Source: Streptomyces sp. NRRL F-525 (lineage in GTDB: Bacteria > Actinomycetota > Actinomycetes > Streptomycetales > Streptomycetaceae). Taken from it: 64,000 nucleotides of DNA. Under the pieces are notes generated by a model, which was not told where the DNA came from, did not search any database, and saw only the letters and a program-made list of their open reading frames with translations. Every line of letters begins with the position of its first letter. Positions within the stretch are counted from its first letter, which is position 1. The position numbers and the translations under genes were made by a program. Positions 25,970 to 35,022 of this stretch are shown in pieces. Location: NCBI RefSeq assembly GCF_000716605.1, contig NZ_JNXE01000017.1:166391-230390 (forward strand), read 5' to 3'.

Positions 25970-28249
25970 ATGTGTCCCCCGGCGGAAAAGGCCGAGGCCA
26001 TGGCGCCCACGGAATCCAGTGCAGGGGGCGGCGGAACCGCCGCGAAGGGCGTGCTGCGGCGGTTGGGGGAGTGGTGCGCCCGGCACTTCGTGATCGTCAT
26101 CGTCGCCTGGCTCGTCGCGCTGGCCGCGCTCCAGGTCCTCAACAGGTCCTTCGGGGGCGACTATTCGGACGACTTCTCGCTGTCCGGCGTGCAGTCCCAG
26201 CACGGGTTGCAGGTGCTCAAGGAGCACGACCCGGCGGCCGGTGGCTACAGCAGCCAGATCGTCCTGCACGACAAGGATAAACAGCTCACCTCGCTGAACT
26301 CGCAGATGTCCGAGACGGTCGGCGACCTCCAGAAACTCCCGCACGTCCTGTCGGTGCAGAACCCGCTGCCCCAGCCCGGAGCGCAGACACCGACGTCCAC
26401 CGGCCCGAACGTCGGCCCCCTCTCCTCCGACGCGAAGACCGCGTACATCACCATCCGCTTCGACGTGCAGCCGTCCACCCTCGGCGACGGCTACCTCCAC
26501 GGCGTCGACACCTCCGTGAAGCCGCTGCGCGCGGCCGGCGCCCAGGTCGAGTACGGCGGACCGCTCGGCGAACTCGCCCGGCCCACCGCCGACGACCGGA
26601 TCAGCGAACTCATCGGGTTCGCCGTGGCGATCGTCGTCCTGTTGATCGGCTTCGGCAGCGTCATCGCCGCCGCCATGCCCCTGGTGACCGCGCTGATCAG
26701 CGTCATCGGGGGACTCGCCTGCCTCGGGCTGTTGGCGGCGGCCTTCACCTTCGCGACCGTGTCACCGACCCTCGCGACGATGATCGGGATCGGCGTCGGC
26801 ATCGACTACGCCCTGTTCCTGATCACCCGTCACCGGCAGAACCTCATGAACGGCTCCGATCCCGTGCGCGCCGCCGGACAGGCCACGGCGACGAGCGGCC
26901 GGGCGGTGCTCGTCTCGGGCTGCACGGTGATCATCGCGCTCGCCGGACTCTTCGTCTCCGGGGTGCCCTTCATCGGCAAACTTGGGCTCGCGGCGGCCGT
27001 GACGGTCGTGTCGGCGGTCATCGGCGCGCTCACCCTCGTACCCGCCCTCCTCGGGCTCCTCGGCAAGCGGATCGACCGCTACCGGGTGCGCCGCCCGGTC
27101 GCCGAGACCGACGCCGCGCCGGGCACCGAACCCACGGGCACCTGGCACCGGTACGCGCAGCGCGTGGAACACCGGCCGTGGACGTTCCTCGCGGCGGGTG
27201 TCGCGGCCGTCGTCGTCCTCGCGATCCCCGTGTTCTCCCTCCAACTCGGCCACATCGGCGACGGCGCCGACCCCACCTCGTTCACGGACCGCCGCGCCTT
27301 CGACCTGATGACCGACGCCTTCGGCCCCGGCTCCAACGGCCCGCTCACCATCGTCATCGACCAGACGGGCGTCCCGACCTCCCAGCGCGCGGACCTCTCC
27401 AGCCAGGCCCAGAAAACGCTCGACGGGGTGCAGGGCGCCGCCAAGGTCACCCCTCTGACGACCACCAAGGACGGTGACGTCCTCGTCGGCACCGTCTACT
27501 CCAAGCAGTCCCCGCAGAGCGCCGACACCACCGACCTCACCAACCGCCTGGTCCACAACACCCTCCCGGACGCGGTCTCCGGGACCTCCGCCAAGGGTTA
27601 CGTCACCGGCACCACGGCAGCTCAGGTCGACTTCCGCGACATCGTGTCGAGCAGGCTGCCCCTGATCATCGGCGTGGTGGTCGCCCTGGCCTTCCTGATC
27701 ATCCTCGCCGTCTTCCGCGGCCTCCTCGTCGCCCTCAAGGCCGCCGTCCTCAACGTGCTCTCCATCGCCGCCTCCTACGGCGTCGTCGTCGCCGTCTTCC
27801 AGTGGGGCTGGGGCGGCCCAGCGCTGGGCGTCTCCGGCAAGGTCCCCATCGAGAGCTACGTCCCGATGATGATGTTCGCGATCATCTTCGGCCTGAGCAT
27901 GGACTACGAGATCTTCCTGCTCTCCCGCGTCCACGAGGCCTGGCTGCGCACCGGCGACGCCGAGGCGTCCGTCGCCCACGCCCTGGAGATCACCGCGCGC
28001 GTCATCACCTGCGCCGCGCTCATCATGGTCAGCGTCTTCGCGGCCTTCGTCGTCAGCGACAACATCGTGGTCAAGATGCTCGGGCTCGGGCTGGCCGTCA
28101 GTGTGCTGATCGACGCGACTGTCGTACGGCTGCTCATGGTTCCGGCGGTGATGACCCTGCTGGGCAGCCGCGCCTGGTGGACTCCACGGTTCCTGGACCG
28201 GATCCTGCCGCACATCGACGCCGAGGGCGACCACGAACAGCAGGCGTGA
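25970..28249 (+). CDS. MMPL-family RND transporter
   Basis: 759 residues (start at 25970; an ATG at 26000 is also possible). The protein has two repeats, each with one helix (about 39-58 and about 403-422), a large extracytoplasmic loop and a bundle of five helices (about 214-360 and 560-735). Conserved MMPL segments such as [15 protein letters not shown] and [16 protein letters not shown] carry the Asp-Tyr pairs of the proton relay. Such pumps export lipids, glycolipids or hydrophobic compounds. It ends three bases before the convergent phosphatase gene. Confidence 0.92.
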   Translation: MCPPAEKAEAMAPTESSAGGGGTAAKGVLRRLGEWCARHFVIVIVAWLVALAALQVLNRSFGGDYSDDFSLSGVQSQHGLQVLKEHDPAAGGYSSQIVLHDKDKQLTSLNSQMSETVGDLQKLPHVLSVQNPLPQPGAQTPTSTGPNVGPLSSDAKTAYITIRFDVQPSTLGDGYLHGVDTSVKPLRAAGAQVEYGGPLGELARPTADDRISELIGFAVAIVVLLIGFGSVIAAAMPLVTALISVIGGLACLGLLAAAFTFATVSPTLATMIGIGVGIDYALFLITRHRQNLMNGSDPVRAAGQATATSGRAVLVSGCTVIIALAGLFVSGVPFIGKLGLAAAVTVVSAVIGALTLVPALLGLLGKRIDRYRVRRPVAETDAAPGTEPTGTWHRYAQRVEHRPWTFLAAGVAAVVVLAIPVFSLQLGHIGDGADPTSFTDRRAFDLMTDAFGPGSNGPLTIVIDQTGVPTSQRADLSSQAQKTLDGVQGAAKVTPLTTTKDGDVLVGTVYSKQSPQSADTTDLTNRLVHNTLPDAVSGTSAKGYVTGTTAAQVDFRDIVSSRLPLIIGVVVALAFLIILAVFRGLLVALKAAVLNVLSIAASYGVVVAVFQWGWGGPALGVSGKVPIESYVPMMMFAIIFGLSMDYEIFLLSRVHEAWLRTGDAEASVAHALEITARVITCAALIMVSVFAAFVVSDNIVVKMLGLGLAVSVLIDATVVRLLMVPAVMTLLGSRAWWTPRFLDRILPHIDAEGDHEQQA

Positions 28250-28252
28250 GCC

Positions 28253-29368
28253 TCAACTCCCGTACTGCTCCTGGGGTGTGAGCACCAGCATCGTCACGTC
28301 GTCCCGGATCTCCGGGGAGTGCAGTAGCAGGTCGGCCCACACCCGCTCCGCCATCAACGCCGGGTTTTCGTCGGCGAGTTGGACCAGCCGCTCGACGAAC
28401 GGATAGAAGGAACCGTCCGTGTCCCGTGCCTCCCACACCCCGTCCGAGGCGAGGAACAGCTGGTCCTCCGGCCGCAGTTGGACGGTCACCCCGCTCAGCG
28501 GACCGGCGTCGGACAGCCCGAGACCCAGCGGCGTCCACGCCTCGACGTCGATCTCCGTGACCCGGCCGCCGCGCAGCAGCACGGGCGAGGGATGCCCGCA
28601 GGCCACGATCCGCACCGCGCCCGCGTCCGCCGAGAATTCCAGCAGTACGGCGGTCGCGAACAACTCCGCGTGCGCCGACCGCGCCGAGTCCACCACGAGC
28701 CTGCGGTCCAGGCGCGCGGCGACCGCCTCCAGGTCCGGTAGGTCGAGCACCGCCTCCCGGAACGCCCCGAGCAGCGACGCGACCGTAGCGACGGCCGACA
28801 GCCCGTGCCCCTGCACATCGCCCATGACCGCCCGCACGCCGTACGGCCCGGCCCGCACGTCGAAGAAGTCCCCGCCGACCAGCGTCCCGCGCTGGGCCGC
28901 CCGGTACAGCCCCGCGCACCCCACCGGCCCCACCCGCTCCGGCAGCGGCGGCACGACGGCCCACTGCGCCGCCTCGGCGACCGTCCGCTCCAGGTCCAGC
29001 TGGGCATCACGGCGACTGCGCACGAAGGACACGAACACGCTCAGCACCGCGACGAACAGCACGGTCAGCAGATCGGTCTCGCCGGGATCGTTGAGGTGGA
29101 ACGCCGGGACGGTCAGCAGGCAGACCGTGGCGGCGCCCATCAGCGCGGTCGCGAGCGGCCCGTACGACAGCCCCGCAAGCGGCGGAATGGCGCCCAGCAG
29201 GAAGCCGATGTCGAGCGAGTGCGGGCTGACCAGCGTCGCCACGCCCACCCCCACCACCAGCGCCCCCGGCAGCACCCGCACCCACCGCGGCGCCGGCGCG
29301 CCCCGAAGCCACCCCCGCCGGGCCGGCTCCCGGACCCGGCGGAACGACGGCACGCGCACCTTTGCCAC
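28253..29368 (-). CDS. Membrane-anchored SpoIIE-type PP2C phosphatase
   Basis: 371 residues: about three to four hydrophobic helices in the first 130 residues, a short linker, then a PPM/SpoIIE phosphatase domain with metal-binding aspartates in GGDFFDV, MGDVQGHG and SDGVWE and a final RDDVTMLVL. These enzymes dephosphorylate anti-anti-sigma factors in partner-switching systems. No partner kinase or STAS gene is adjacent. No sensory domain other than the membrane part is visible. Confidence 0.9.
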   Translation of the reverse strand: MAKVRVPSFRRVREPARRGWLRGAPAPRWVRVLPGALVVGVGVATLVSPHSLDIGFLLGAIPPLAGLSYGPLATALMGAATVCLLTVPAFHLNDPGETDLLTVLFVAVLSVFVSFVRSRRDAQLDLERTVAEAAQWAVVPPLPERVGPVGCAGLYRAAQRGTLVGGDFFDVRAGPYGVRAVMGDVQGHGLSAVATVASLLGAFREAVLDLPDLEAVAARLDRRLVVDSARSAHAELFATAVLLEFSADAGAVRIVACGHPSPVLLRGGRVTEIDVEAWTPLGLGLSDAGPLSGVTVQLRPEDQLFLASDGVWEARDTDGSFYPFVERLVQLADENPALMAERVWADLLLHSPEIRDDVTMLVLTPQEQYGS

Positions 29369-29412
29369 ACCACCACGCTCCTACGGCGGGACCGGCCCCG
29401 CACGCCGAGCGT

Positions 29413-30615
29413 CTAGAACGGCGTGAGCGTCAGGCGTATCCCCGTGGGCGCCGTGTCCTGGACGTACGACGCGAAGTCCGCCACGTCGTCGAAGGCGAAG
29501 CCGTACGCCTTGCCGTCGGCGGTGGCCGCGTGGACCGCATTCGCGTAGTGGTTGGTGAGGTCGGTGGCGTAGAAGCTCGACGCGTCGGTGGTCGGCTGGG
29601 CGGGGTTCGACAGGAGCGTCGAGCGGTTGAAACCGGCGCCGAGGACGGCCGCGACCGGGCCCGTGGTGCCGTCGTTCGGGGCGGCCAGATTGCCGTCGCA
29701 GAACAGCACGTCCCGGGTGGACGGTTTGGCGAACGAGACCGAGGCCGGTCCGGTGAAGGTGAATTGGCCGGCGCGCACCCGCCCGGTGAAGGCGCCCGCG
29801 TTCGTGGTGACGGTGAGGTCCTTGCCGGTGTACGTGCTCCACACCTCGTCGATGTAGGGCTGGAAGTAGTTCGCGGAGAACAGGCCCGCGTCCAGGCCGT
29901 GTCCCGGCGCGATGACCCGTGTGTCGCCCACGATCAGCGGGGCGAACGCCTCGACCTTCCGTACGGCGTCGAACACCGAGGTCCGGCCGCCGGAGCGCAG
30001 GGTGCCCGTCGTCTGGTCCTGGGCGCCGGTCAGCCGGATGCTCAGGGGCACGCTGAACATGTCGACCATCGTGGTGTTGCAGAACATGCCGGACGCGTTG
30101 TGCGTGAACTCGGCGCAGTCGTGCAGGATCCCGTAGTTGGGGTCGGAGGTCACCCAGCCGGCCGGGTACTGCAGCGCCGGGTTGCCGTTGCCGTCCGCCA
30201 CGGCCTTGAACTTGAGCTTCGCGCCGAGCGAGACGTAGATGCGGCCCGACAGGTACGGGAGCGAAATCGTCGTCTCCGCACCGGAGTTGAGGCTGATCGC
30301 GTAGTCGGTGAAACCGTCGGCGCCGTTGTCCGAGAGCGCGATCGGCGCGATCGTCCCGTCGGGGGTGACCCGCACCTGCTTGCCGTCCACGTTTCCTACG
30401 ACGTAGACGTGCACGTTGGCGTTGTCGAACGAGCCGCTGTTGTTGACCAGCGTCAGCGGGAGGGCGCCCGCCTGAGCCGCGCTGGTCTCCATGGACTTGG
30501 TGTCCGCGAGGGCGTGCGGTGCGAGCGCGGCGACGGCGGGAGCGGCCACCGCCGCGCCGCCGAGGGCGAAGAGGAGCTTGCGGCGGCCGAGCGTGCGCTG
30601 GTGACGGGGAGTCAT
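29413..30615 (-). CDS. Secreted GH64 beta-1,3-glucanase-family protein, Tat-dependent
   Basis: 400 residues from the ATG at 30615, which has a GGAGGT ribosome site; a longer frame to 30699 would run through the operator. A twin-arginine signal (GRRKLLFAL, RR at 11-12) and ALA cleavage region are present. The GH64 catalytic pair E169 (CAEFT) and D185 (MVDMF) is kept. It is clearly diverged from the GH64 at 12825-14012 but shares its layout and its 14-bp operator. It probably attacks beta-1,3-glucan chains outside the cell. Confidence 0.9.
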   Translation of the reverse strand: MTPRHQRTLGRRKLLFALGGAAVAAPAVAALAPHALADTKSMETSAAQAGALPLTLVNNSGSFDNANVHVYVVGNVDGKQVRVTPDGTIAPIALSDNGADGFTDYAISLNSGAETTISLPYLSGRIYVSLGAKLKFKAVADGNGNPALQYPAGWVTSDPNYGILHDCAEFTHNASGMFCNTTMVDMFSVPLSIRLTGAQDQTTGTLRSGGRTSVFDAVRKVEAFAPLIVGDTRVIAPGHGLDAGLFSANYFQPYIDEVWSTYTGKDLTVTTNAGAFTGRVRAGQFTFTGPASVSFAKPSTRDVLFCDGNLAAPNDGTTGPVAAVLGAGFNRSTLLSNPAQPTTDASSFYATDLTNHYANAVHAATADGKAYGFAFDDVADFASYVQDTAPTGIRLTLTPF

Positions 30616-30669
30616 GTGGGGGGACCTCCGGGCGAGTCGGGCTGTTCGGAGCGGACGGTGCCGACGCGT

Positions 30670-30683
30670 TGAGAGCGCTCTCA
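30670..30683 (-). promoter_or_regulatory. 14-bp palindromic operator TGAGAGCGCTCTCA upstream of second GH64 gene
   Basis: Identical to the site at 14061-14074 and set 55-68 bp upstream of the start codon (49-62 bp in the other case). This fits binding of one LacI-family repressor to both promoters. Confidence 0.8.
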
Positions 30684-30840
30684 CAGCGTGCGTCGACACC
30701 GCCGCCGAGGCCCGATGTTACGCACGGCCAGGGGCTGAGCCAACGGTTCTGCACGAAGCCGTCACCGCGTTGACCTGCGCGGACGTGGTGAGATGGGTTG
30801 CTTAACCCCCACTTAAGGGCCACTTAAGCGCACGGCGAAG

Positions 30841-30862
30841 CGTTCACCCGTGCTTCATCACC
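30841..30862 (+). promoter_or_regulatory. Candidate PHO box (PhoP site) upstream of GH92 gene
   Basis: GTTCACCCGTG followed by CTTCATCACCC forms two consecutive 11-bp units. The first matches 10 of 11 positions of the streptomycete PhoP direct-repeat consensus, the second about 7. It lies 116 bp before the start codon. Confidence 0.4.
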
Positions 30863-30977
30863 CGTATCCGGGCGCCTCTTCCCTCCCATCGCACGGCCTC
30901 CTAGCCTCGCGACGCCCCCTGTCTTTTTCCGTCTCCATGTCCCTTCCTCGTCCCCTCCTCGAAAGGCGACCTGACGC

Positions 30978-33395
30978 ATGCGTCACCAACTCCTCGGCAC
31001 GGCAAGACGGTTCGGTGTCAGAGTCGCGGCCGTGGCGGTCACCTCCGCGCTCGCCGCGTCCGCCCCGCTCCCCGCCGTCGCGGCGACCGCCCCGTCCGTC
31101 CGGCCGTCCTCGCTCGTGGACCCGCTGATCGGCTCCAGCAACGGCGGCAACACCTACCCCGGCGCCACCCTCCCGTACGGCATGATCGCCTGGTCCCCGA
31201 CCAGCACCACCGGCGACCAGACCAGCACGGGAGCCGCCAACGGGTACGAGTACGGCGCCACCCGCATCCGCGGACTGAGCCTCACCCACGTCAACGGCGC
31301 CGGCTGCAACCCGGGCGCGGCGGGCGACGTACCGATCATGCCGTTCGTCGGCGACGTCACCTCGTCCCCCTCGGCCGACACCAAGGACGCCGTGTACGCG
31401 TCGAACTTCTCGCACGCAGACGAGAAGGCCACCCCCGGGCGTTACACCCTCGGCCTCGCCTCCGGCGCCACCGCCGACCTCGCCGTCAGCAAGCGCGCCG
31501 GGGTAGCTGACTTCACGTTCCCGGCCGACCACCCGGCGAACCTGCTCTTCCGCGTCTCCAACTCCCTCAACGGCAGCCAGGACGCGCACGTCGACATCGA
31601 CACCGCCCACCAGAAGGTGACCGGCTGGGTCTACACGGGAGCCTTCTGCGGGCGCCGCGCCAACGGTGGCGTCAACAACCGCAAGAGCTACTACAAGCTC
31701 TACTTCAGCGCCTCCTTCGACCGCGCCTTCTCCTCGGTCGGCACCTGGCACGACAGCACGGTGTCACCCGGCTCGACGACCGCCTCCGGAGGCGAGGGTT
31801 ACGCCACCGGCGCCGACCGCGCGGGACGCGGTTCCGGCGGCTGGGTCGGCTTCGACACCTCCTCTGACAACGATGTCCGCATGCGGATCGGCATCTCCTA
31901 CGTCAGCTTCGGGGGCGCCGAGTCCAACCTGCGCCAGGAGATCGCCCCGCACGCACGCGTGGCCGACGTCGCCAAGGCCGGCGCCCGCGCGTGGGACCGC
32001 GAACTGAGCACCGTACGCGTCGACGGCGGCACCCCCGCCCGCCGCCAGACCTTCTACACGGCGCTCTACCACGCCCTCATGCAGCCCAACCTGATCAGTG
32101 ACGAGGACGGCCGCTACTGGGGCATGGACCAGGTCGTGCACCGGCTGGCGCGCGGACAGCGGGCGCAGTACAGCAACTTCTCCGGCTGGGACCAGTACCG
32201 CGCCCAGATCCAACTCCTCGCCCTCCTGAAGCCCACCGTCGCGGGCGACTTCGCCCAGTCGCTCTACAACTTCTCGAAACAGAACGGCGGGATCTGGGAC
32301 CGCTGGGTGCACATCAGCGGCGCCACCCACGTCATGACCGGCGACCCGTCCGCCGCGACCCTGGCCACCTTCTACGCCATGGGCGTCCGCAACTTCGACT
32401 ACAAGGGCGCCTTCGACTCCCTCGTCCACCAGGCCACCGTCCCCAACCCGGACGAGCTGTCGGACGCCGGCTGCCCCGGCCAGTGCGTGGGCCAACGCCC
32501 CAACCTCGCCCAGTACATGACCTCCCACTACGCCGCCCAGGACGCCTGTCACTGCTGGGGCGGCGCCGCCGAGACCCTGGAGGACGCGGTCGCCGACTCC
32601 GCGCTCGGCCAATGGGCCAAGCTGCTGGGCCGTACCGCCGAGGCGAAGACCTTCACCGAGCGCGGCGCCTACTGGCGCAACGTCTTCAACCCCGCCACCG
32701 GCTACATCCAGGCCCGCAACCTCGACGGCTCCTGGGTGGGCCCGTTCAACCCGGCGAGCGATCAAGGCTTCGCGCAGGGCTCGGCCGCCGCGTACGTCTG
32801 GATGGTCCCGCAGGACGTCCAGGGCCTGGCTGAGGCGATGGGCGGACGCGAGGCGGCGGCGACCCGGCTGGACGGCTTCTTCCACACCGCCGACGGCGCC
32901 TGGTCGGTCCGCGGCGGCGACGCGCTGCGGTACGACCCCACCAACGAGCCCGACATCCACGCCCCCTGGCTCTACGACTCCCTCGGCCAGCCCTGGAAGA
33001 CCCAGGCGACCGTCCGCCAGATCCTCGACACGGCCTACGGGACCGGTCCCAAGGGCCTGCCCGGCAACGACGACCTCGGCACGATGTCCGCCTGGTACGT
33101 CCTCTCCGCCCTCGGCATCTATCCGCGCACCCCGGGCAGCGCAGACTTGCTGCTCGGCGCACCGCTCTTCCCGAAGGCGGTCGTCGACCGACCGGGCCGT
33201 ACGGACATCGTCATCACCGCGCCCGACGCCGACGACACCCACCAGTACGTCGACGCCGTACGCCTCGACGGCCGTGACCTCACGCGCGCGTGGACCGGCG
33301 CCGGGCTGACCCTCAAGGGCGGCAGGCTGGACTTCCGGCTCGCCACCGAACCCAACACGAGCTGGGCGACCGACCCGGGACATCTCCCGAAGTGA
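30978..33395 (+). CDS. Secreted GH92 alpha-mannosidase
   Basis: 805 residues with a signal peptide (basic N-terminus, hydrophobic core, AVAATA cleavage area near 38). GH92 signatures include the N-terminal LVDPLIGSSNGGNTYPGA, NEPDIHAPWLY at about 655 with the acidic catalytic residue, and GNDDLGTMSAWYV at about 696, the calcium/active-site segment. GH92 enzymes are calcium-dependent inverting exo-alpha-mannosidases acting on fungal or yeast mannans and glycoproteins. Together with the divergent beta-1,3-glucanase it suggests a fungal-wall-degrading pair, and a hairpin terminator follows. Confidence 0.93.
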   Translation: MRHQLLGTARRFGVRVAAVAVTSALAASAPLPAVAATAPSVRPSSLVDPLIGSSNGGNTYPGATLPYGMIAWSPTSTTGDQTSTGAANGYEYGATRIRGLSLTHVNGAGCNPGAAGDVPIMPFVGDVTSSPSADTKDAVYASNFSHADEKATPGRYTLGLASGATADLAVSKRAGVADFTFPADHPANLLFRVSNSLNGSQDAHVDIDTAHQKVTGWVYTGAFCGRRANGGVNNRKSYYKLYFSASFDRAFSSVGTWHDSTVSPGSTTASGGEGYATGADRAGRGSGGWVGFDTSSDNDVRMRIGISYVSFGGAESNLRQEIAPHARVADVAKAGARAWDRELSTVRVDGGTPARRQTFYTALYHALMQPNLISDEDGRYWGMDQVVHRLARGQRAQYSNFSGWDQYRAQIQLLALLKPTVAGDFAQSLYNFSKQNGGIWDRWVHISGATHVMTGDPSAATLATFYAMGVRNFDYKGAFDSLVHQATVPNPDELSDAGCPGQCVGQRPNLAQYMTSHYAAQDACHCWGGAAETLEDAVADSALGQWAKLLGRTAEAKTFTERGAYWRNVFNPATGYIQARNLDGSWVGPFNPASDQGFAQGSAAAYVWMVPQDVQGLAEAMGGREAAATRLDGFFHTADGAWSVRGGDALRYDPTNEPDIHAPWLYDSLGQPWKTQATVRQILDTAYGTGPKGLPGNDDLGTMSAWYVLSALGIYPRTPGSADLLLGAPLFPKAVVDRPGRTDIVITAPDADDTHQYVDAVRLDGRDLTRAWTGAGLTLKGGRLDFRLATEPNTSWATDPGHLPK

Positions 33396-33401
33396 CGCAC
33401 A

Positions 33402-33434
33402 CCGGCCCGGCGGAGTCCCGCTCCGCCGGGCCGG
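33402..33434 (+). terminator. Terminator of the GH92 gene
   Basis: A perfect 13-bp GC-rich stem (33402-33414 with 33422-33434) with a 7-base loop begins seven bases after the stop. Confidence 0.85.
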
Positions 33435-33518
33435 CCCGGAAATACGTTGGACGGGTTGGAGATCAACCACCTACCGTGTGCGTGCACGCCCTGAGACCAA
33501 CGGAAGGAGGCGAGTGCC

Positions 33519-33575
33519 ATGAGGTTCACAACACCCCTGCGCTCCCTCCCCGTTGACCCGGTGTGCCACATGTGA
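33519..33575 (+). CDS. Possible 18-residue leader peptide with a strong ribosome site
   Basis: GGAAGGAGG lies eight bases before an ATG that opens an 18-codon frame, MRFTTPLRSLPVDPVCHM. It ends 45 bases before the GNAT gene. The ribosome site is stronger than that of most genes nearby, which is the main support. No family is recognised. It could be a regulatory upstream peptide for the GNAT gene or chance. Confidence 0.35.
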   Translation: MRFTTPLRSLPVDPVCHM

Positions 33576-33582
33576 CCTGACC

Positions 33583-33593
33583 GGGAGCGCTCC
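33583..33593 (+). promoter_or_regulatory. CebR-like partial operator before the GNAT gene
   Basis: GGGAGCGCTCC matches 11 of 14 positions of TGGGAGCGCTCCCA and stands 28 bp before the start codon. The outer positions do not fit, so this is weak. Confidence 0.25.
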
Positions 33594-33620
33594 ACGCAGT
33601 ACCCCTCCCGGAGGAAACCC

Positions 33621-34511
33621 ATGACCGATCTGGTCATTCGCGCGCTCGACGAGAGCGACGCCCATCTTTTCGACACCCTTCCCGACCCCCTCGGCGTCCG
33701 CGCCGCACACCGGCTGACGACCTGGCGCCCCGACTGGCAGCGGGTGGCCCTGCGCGACGGCACGGTCGTCGCACGCGCCGCCTGGTGGGGCGGCCCGAAC
33801 GACACCGAACCCCTCGCCGTCGACTGCTTCGACCTGATCGAGGGCGAGGAGGAGGCCGGGGCCGAACTCCTGCGCGGCGCCCCCTGGCGCGTCGACGTGG
33901 AACTGAACCTGCCCGCAGGGTGGCGCGACAGCCCCGAACTCCGTGCGGCGGCCGAAGCACGCTTCACCGCTCTGCGCGCGGCCGGTTACGACCTCCTGGT
34001 CGAGCGTTTCATCTACCGGTGGACCCCGGAATGCGGCCTGCCCGAACGCCCTGGCCGCCTGGTCTTCGCCCCCGAACCGGACGATGCGGTGTTCTTCGAC
34101 GCCCTCCGCCGCATCCACTCCGTCACCCTCGACGCCCATGCCCAACGGGCCATCAGAGAAGGGGGAGTTGAGAAGGCCGCACAGGAGGAGATCGACTTCT
34201 TCCGCTGGTGCCCGTCCCCGCGCGAGTGGTGGCAGGTCGCCCGCACCCCCGAGGGAGACCTCGCGGGCATCCACATCCCGGCCCGCAACCCGTCGGGCCC
34301 GTGCATCGGCTTCATCGGAGTCGTACCGGAACAGCGCGGTCACGGCTACGCCCGCGACCTGCTGGCCGAGTGCACGCACTACCTCGTCGAGCGCGGTGCC
34401 GAGTTCATCGCGGCGGCCACGGACCAGGGCAACTTCCCGATGGCCGCGCACTTTGCCGAGGTCGGCTATCCGGTCCTCCGGGAGCGGGCCAGCTTCACTT
34501 TCGTCGGGTAG
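33621..34511 (+). CDS. GNAT-family N-acetyltransferase
   Basis: 296 residues. The acetyl-CoA loop is VVPEQRGHGYARDLL (Q/R-x-x-G-x-A type) near residue 236, in the C-terminal GNAT domain, and the N-terminal half looks like a diverged second GNAT-like domain. A GGAGG site precedes the ATG. The acceptor substrate is unknown. A hairpin terminator upstream separates it from the GH92 gene. Confidence 0.85.
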   Translation: MTDLVIRALDESDAHLFDTLPDPLGVRAAHRLTTWRPDWQRVALRDGTVVARAAWWGGPNDTEPLAVDCFDLIEGEEEAGAELLRGAPWRVDVELNLPAGWRDSPELRAAAEARFTALRAAGYDLLVERFIYRWTPECGLPERPGRLVFAPEPDDAVFFDALRRIHSVTLDAHAQRAIREGGVEKAAQEEIDFFRWCPSPREWWQVARTPEGDLAGIHIPARNPSGPCIGFIGVVPEQRGHGYARDLLAECTHYLVERGAEFIAAATDQGNFPMAAHFAEVGYPVLRERASFTFVG

Positions 34512-34520
34512 GCGCGTCGA

Positions 34521-34544
34521 TTCGTAGACCCGTAGATCCGTAGG
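34521..34544. repeat. Three tandem 8-bp units after the GNAT gene
   Basis: TTCGTAGA, CCCGTAGA and TCCGTAGG stand head to tail starting nine bases after the GNAT stop, with weaker copies reaching back to the stop. Confidence 0.55.
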
Positions 34545-34646
34545 GGCATATGGCGGTCGGCCCGGGCTGTCATCGGTTCCGGGCCGACTGTCAGTGCCGG
34601 GTGCCATGCTGGCGGCAGGTCGATCTACGGCGGGATGGAGGCGGGC

Positions 34647-34997
34647 ATGGGGTTTGTCGGCGAGGTCTGGCAGGTGCGTACGGGCGAGGAGTCGGTCGGG
34701 GAGATCCTGATCGACGACGCCGACTTCCCTTGGCTGTCGGGCAAGTTCACCGCCGGTCCGGCGTTCGGTGACGTGGAGGAGCTGTTCGCGCGGGAACTGG
34801 CCCTGACGAAGGCGGACGACGACGGGCACTGGGCACGGTGGGAGGAGGCCTACGACGAGATCAGCCGACGGGTGACGCTGACCTCGCCGGACGGGCCCGT
34901 GCCTGAGTTCCTGCTGCACATCGAGGGGGAGCGGGCCTGGTTCCGGTGGAGCGACGAGCCGTTCGACGAGGACGAGGAGCCGCCCGGTGGCGAGTGA
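34647..34997 (+). CDS. Conserved hypothetical acidic protein
   Basis: 116 residues from the ATG at 34647, which has a GGAGG site; an ATG at 34635 is less well placed. It is acidic, especially at the C-terminus (EPFDEDEEPP), without signal peptide or membrane segment, and is predicted to be a small alpha/beta cytosolic protein. I do not recognise a function. It ends 25 bases before the convergent oxidoreductase gene. Confidence 0.7.
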   Translation: MGFVGEVWQVRTGEESVGEILIDDADFPWLSGKFTAGPAFGDVEELFARELALTKADDDGHWARWEEAYDEISRRVTLTSPDGPVPEFLLHIEGERAWFRWSDEPFDEDEEPPGGE

Positions 34998-35022
34998 TCA
35001 GGTGACTGAGCAGAGTGAGTGA

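Larger units (their letters stand above)
30616..30977. promoter_or_regulatory. 362-bp divergent control region between GH64 and GH92 genes
   Basis: There is no gene here. It holds the GH64 operator at 30670-30683, two direct copies of CCACTTAAG 11 bp apart (30809-30817 and 30820-30828), and a candidate PHO box at 30841-30862 on the GH92 side. Confidence 0.6.

Noticed and set aside
29616..30700. Start of the second GH64 protein at 30699
   Set aside because: That start would place the 14-bp operator inside the coding region, whereas the ATG at 30615 has a good ribosome site and begins a clean Tat signal.
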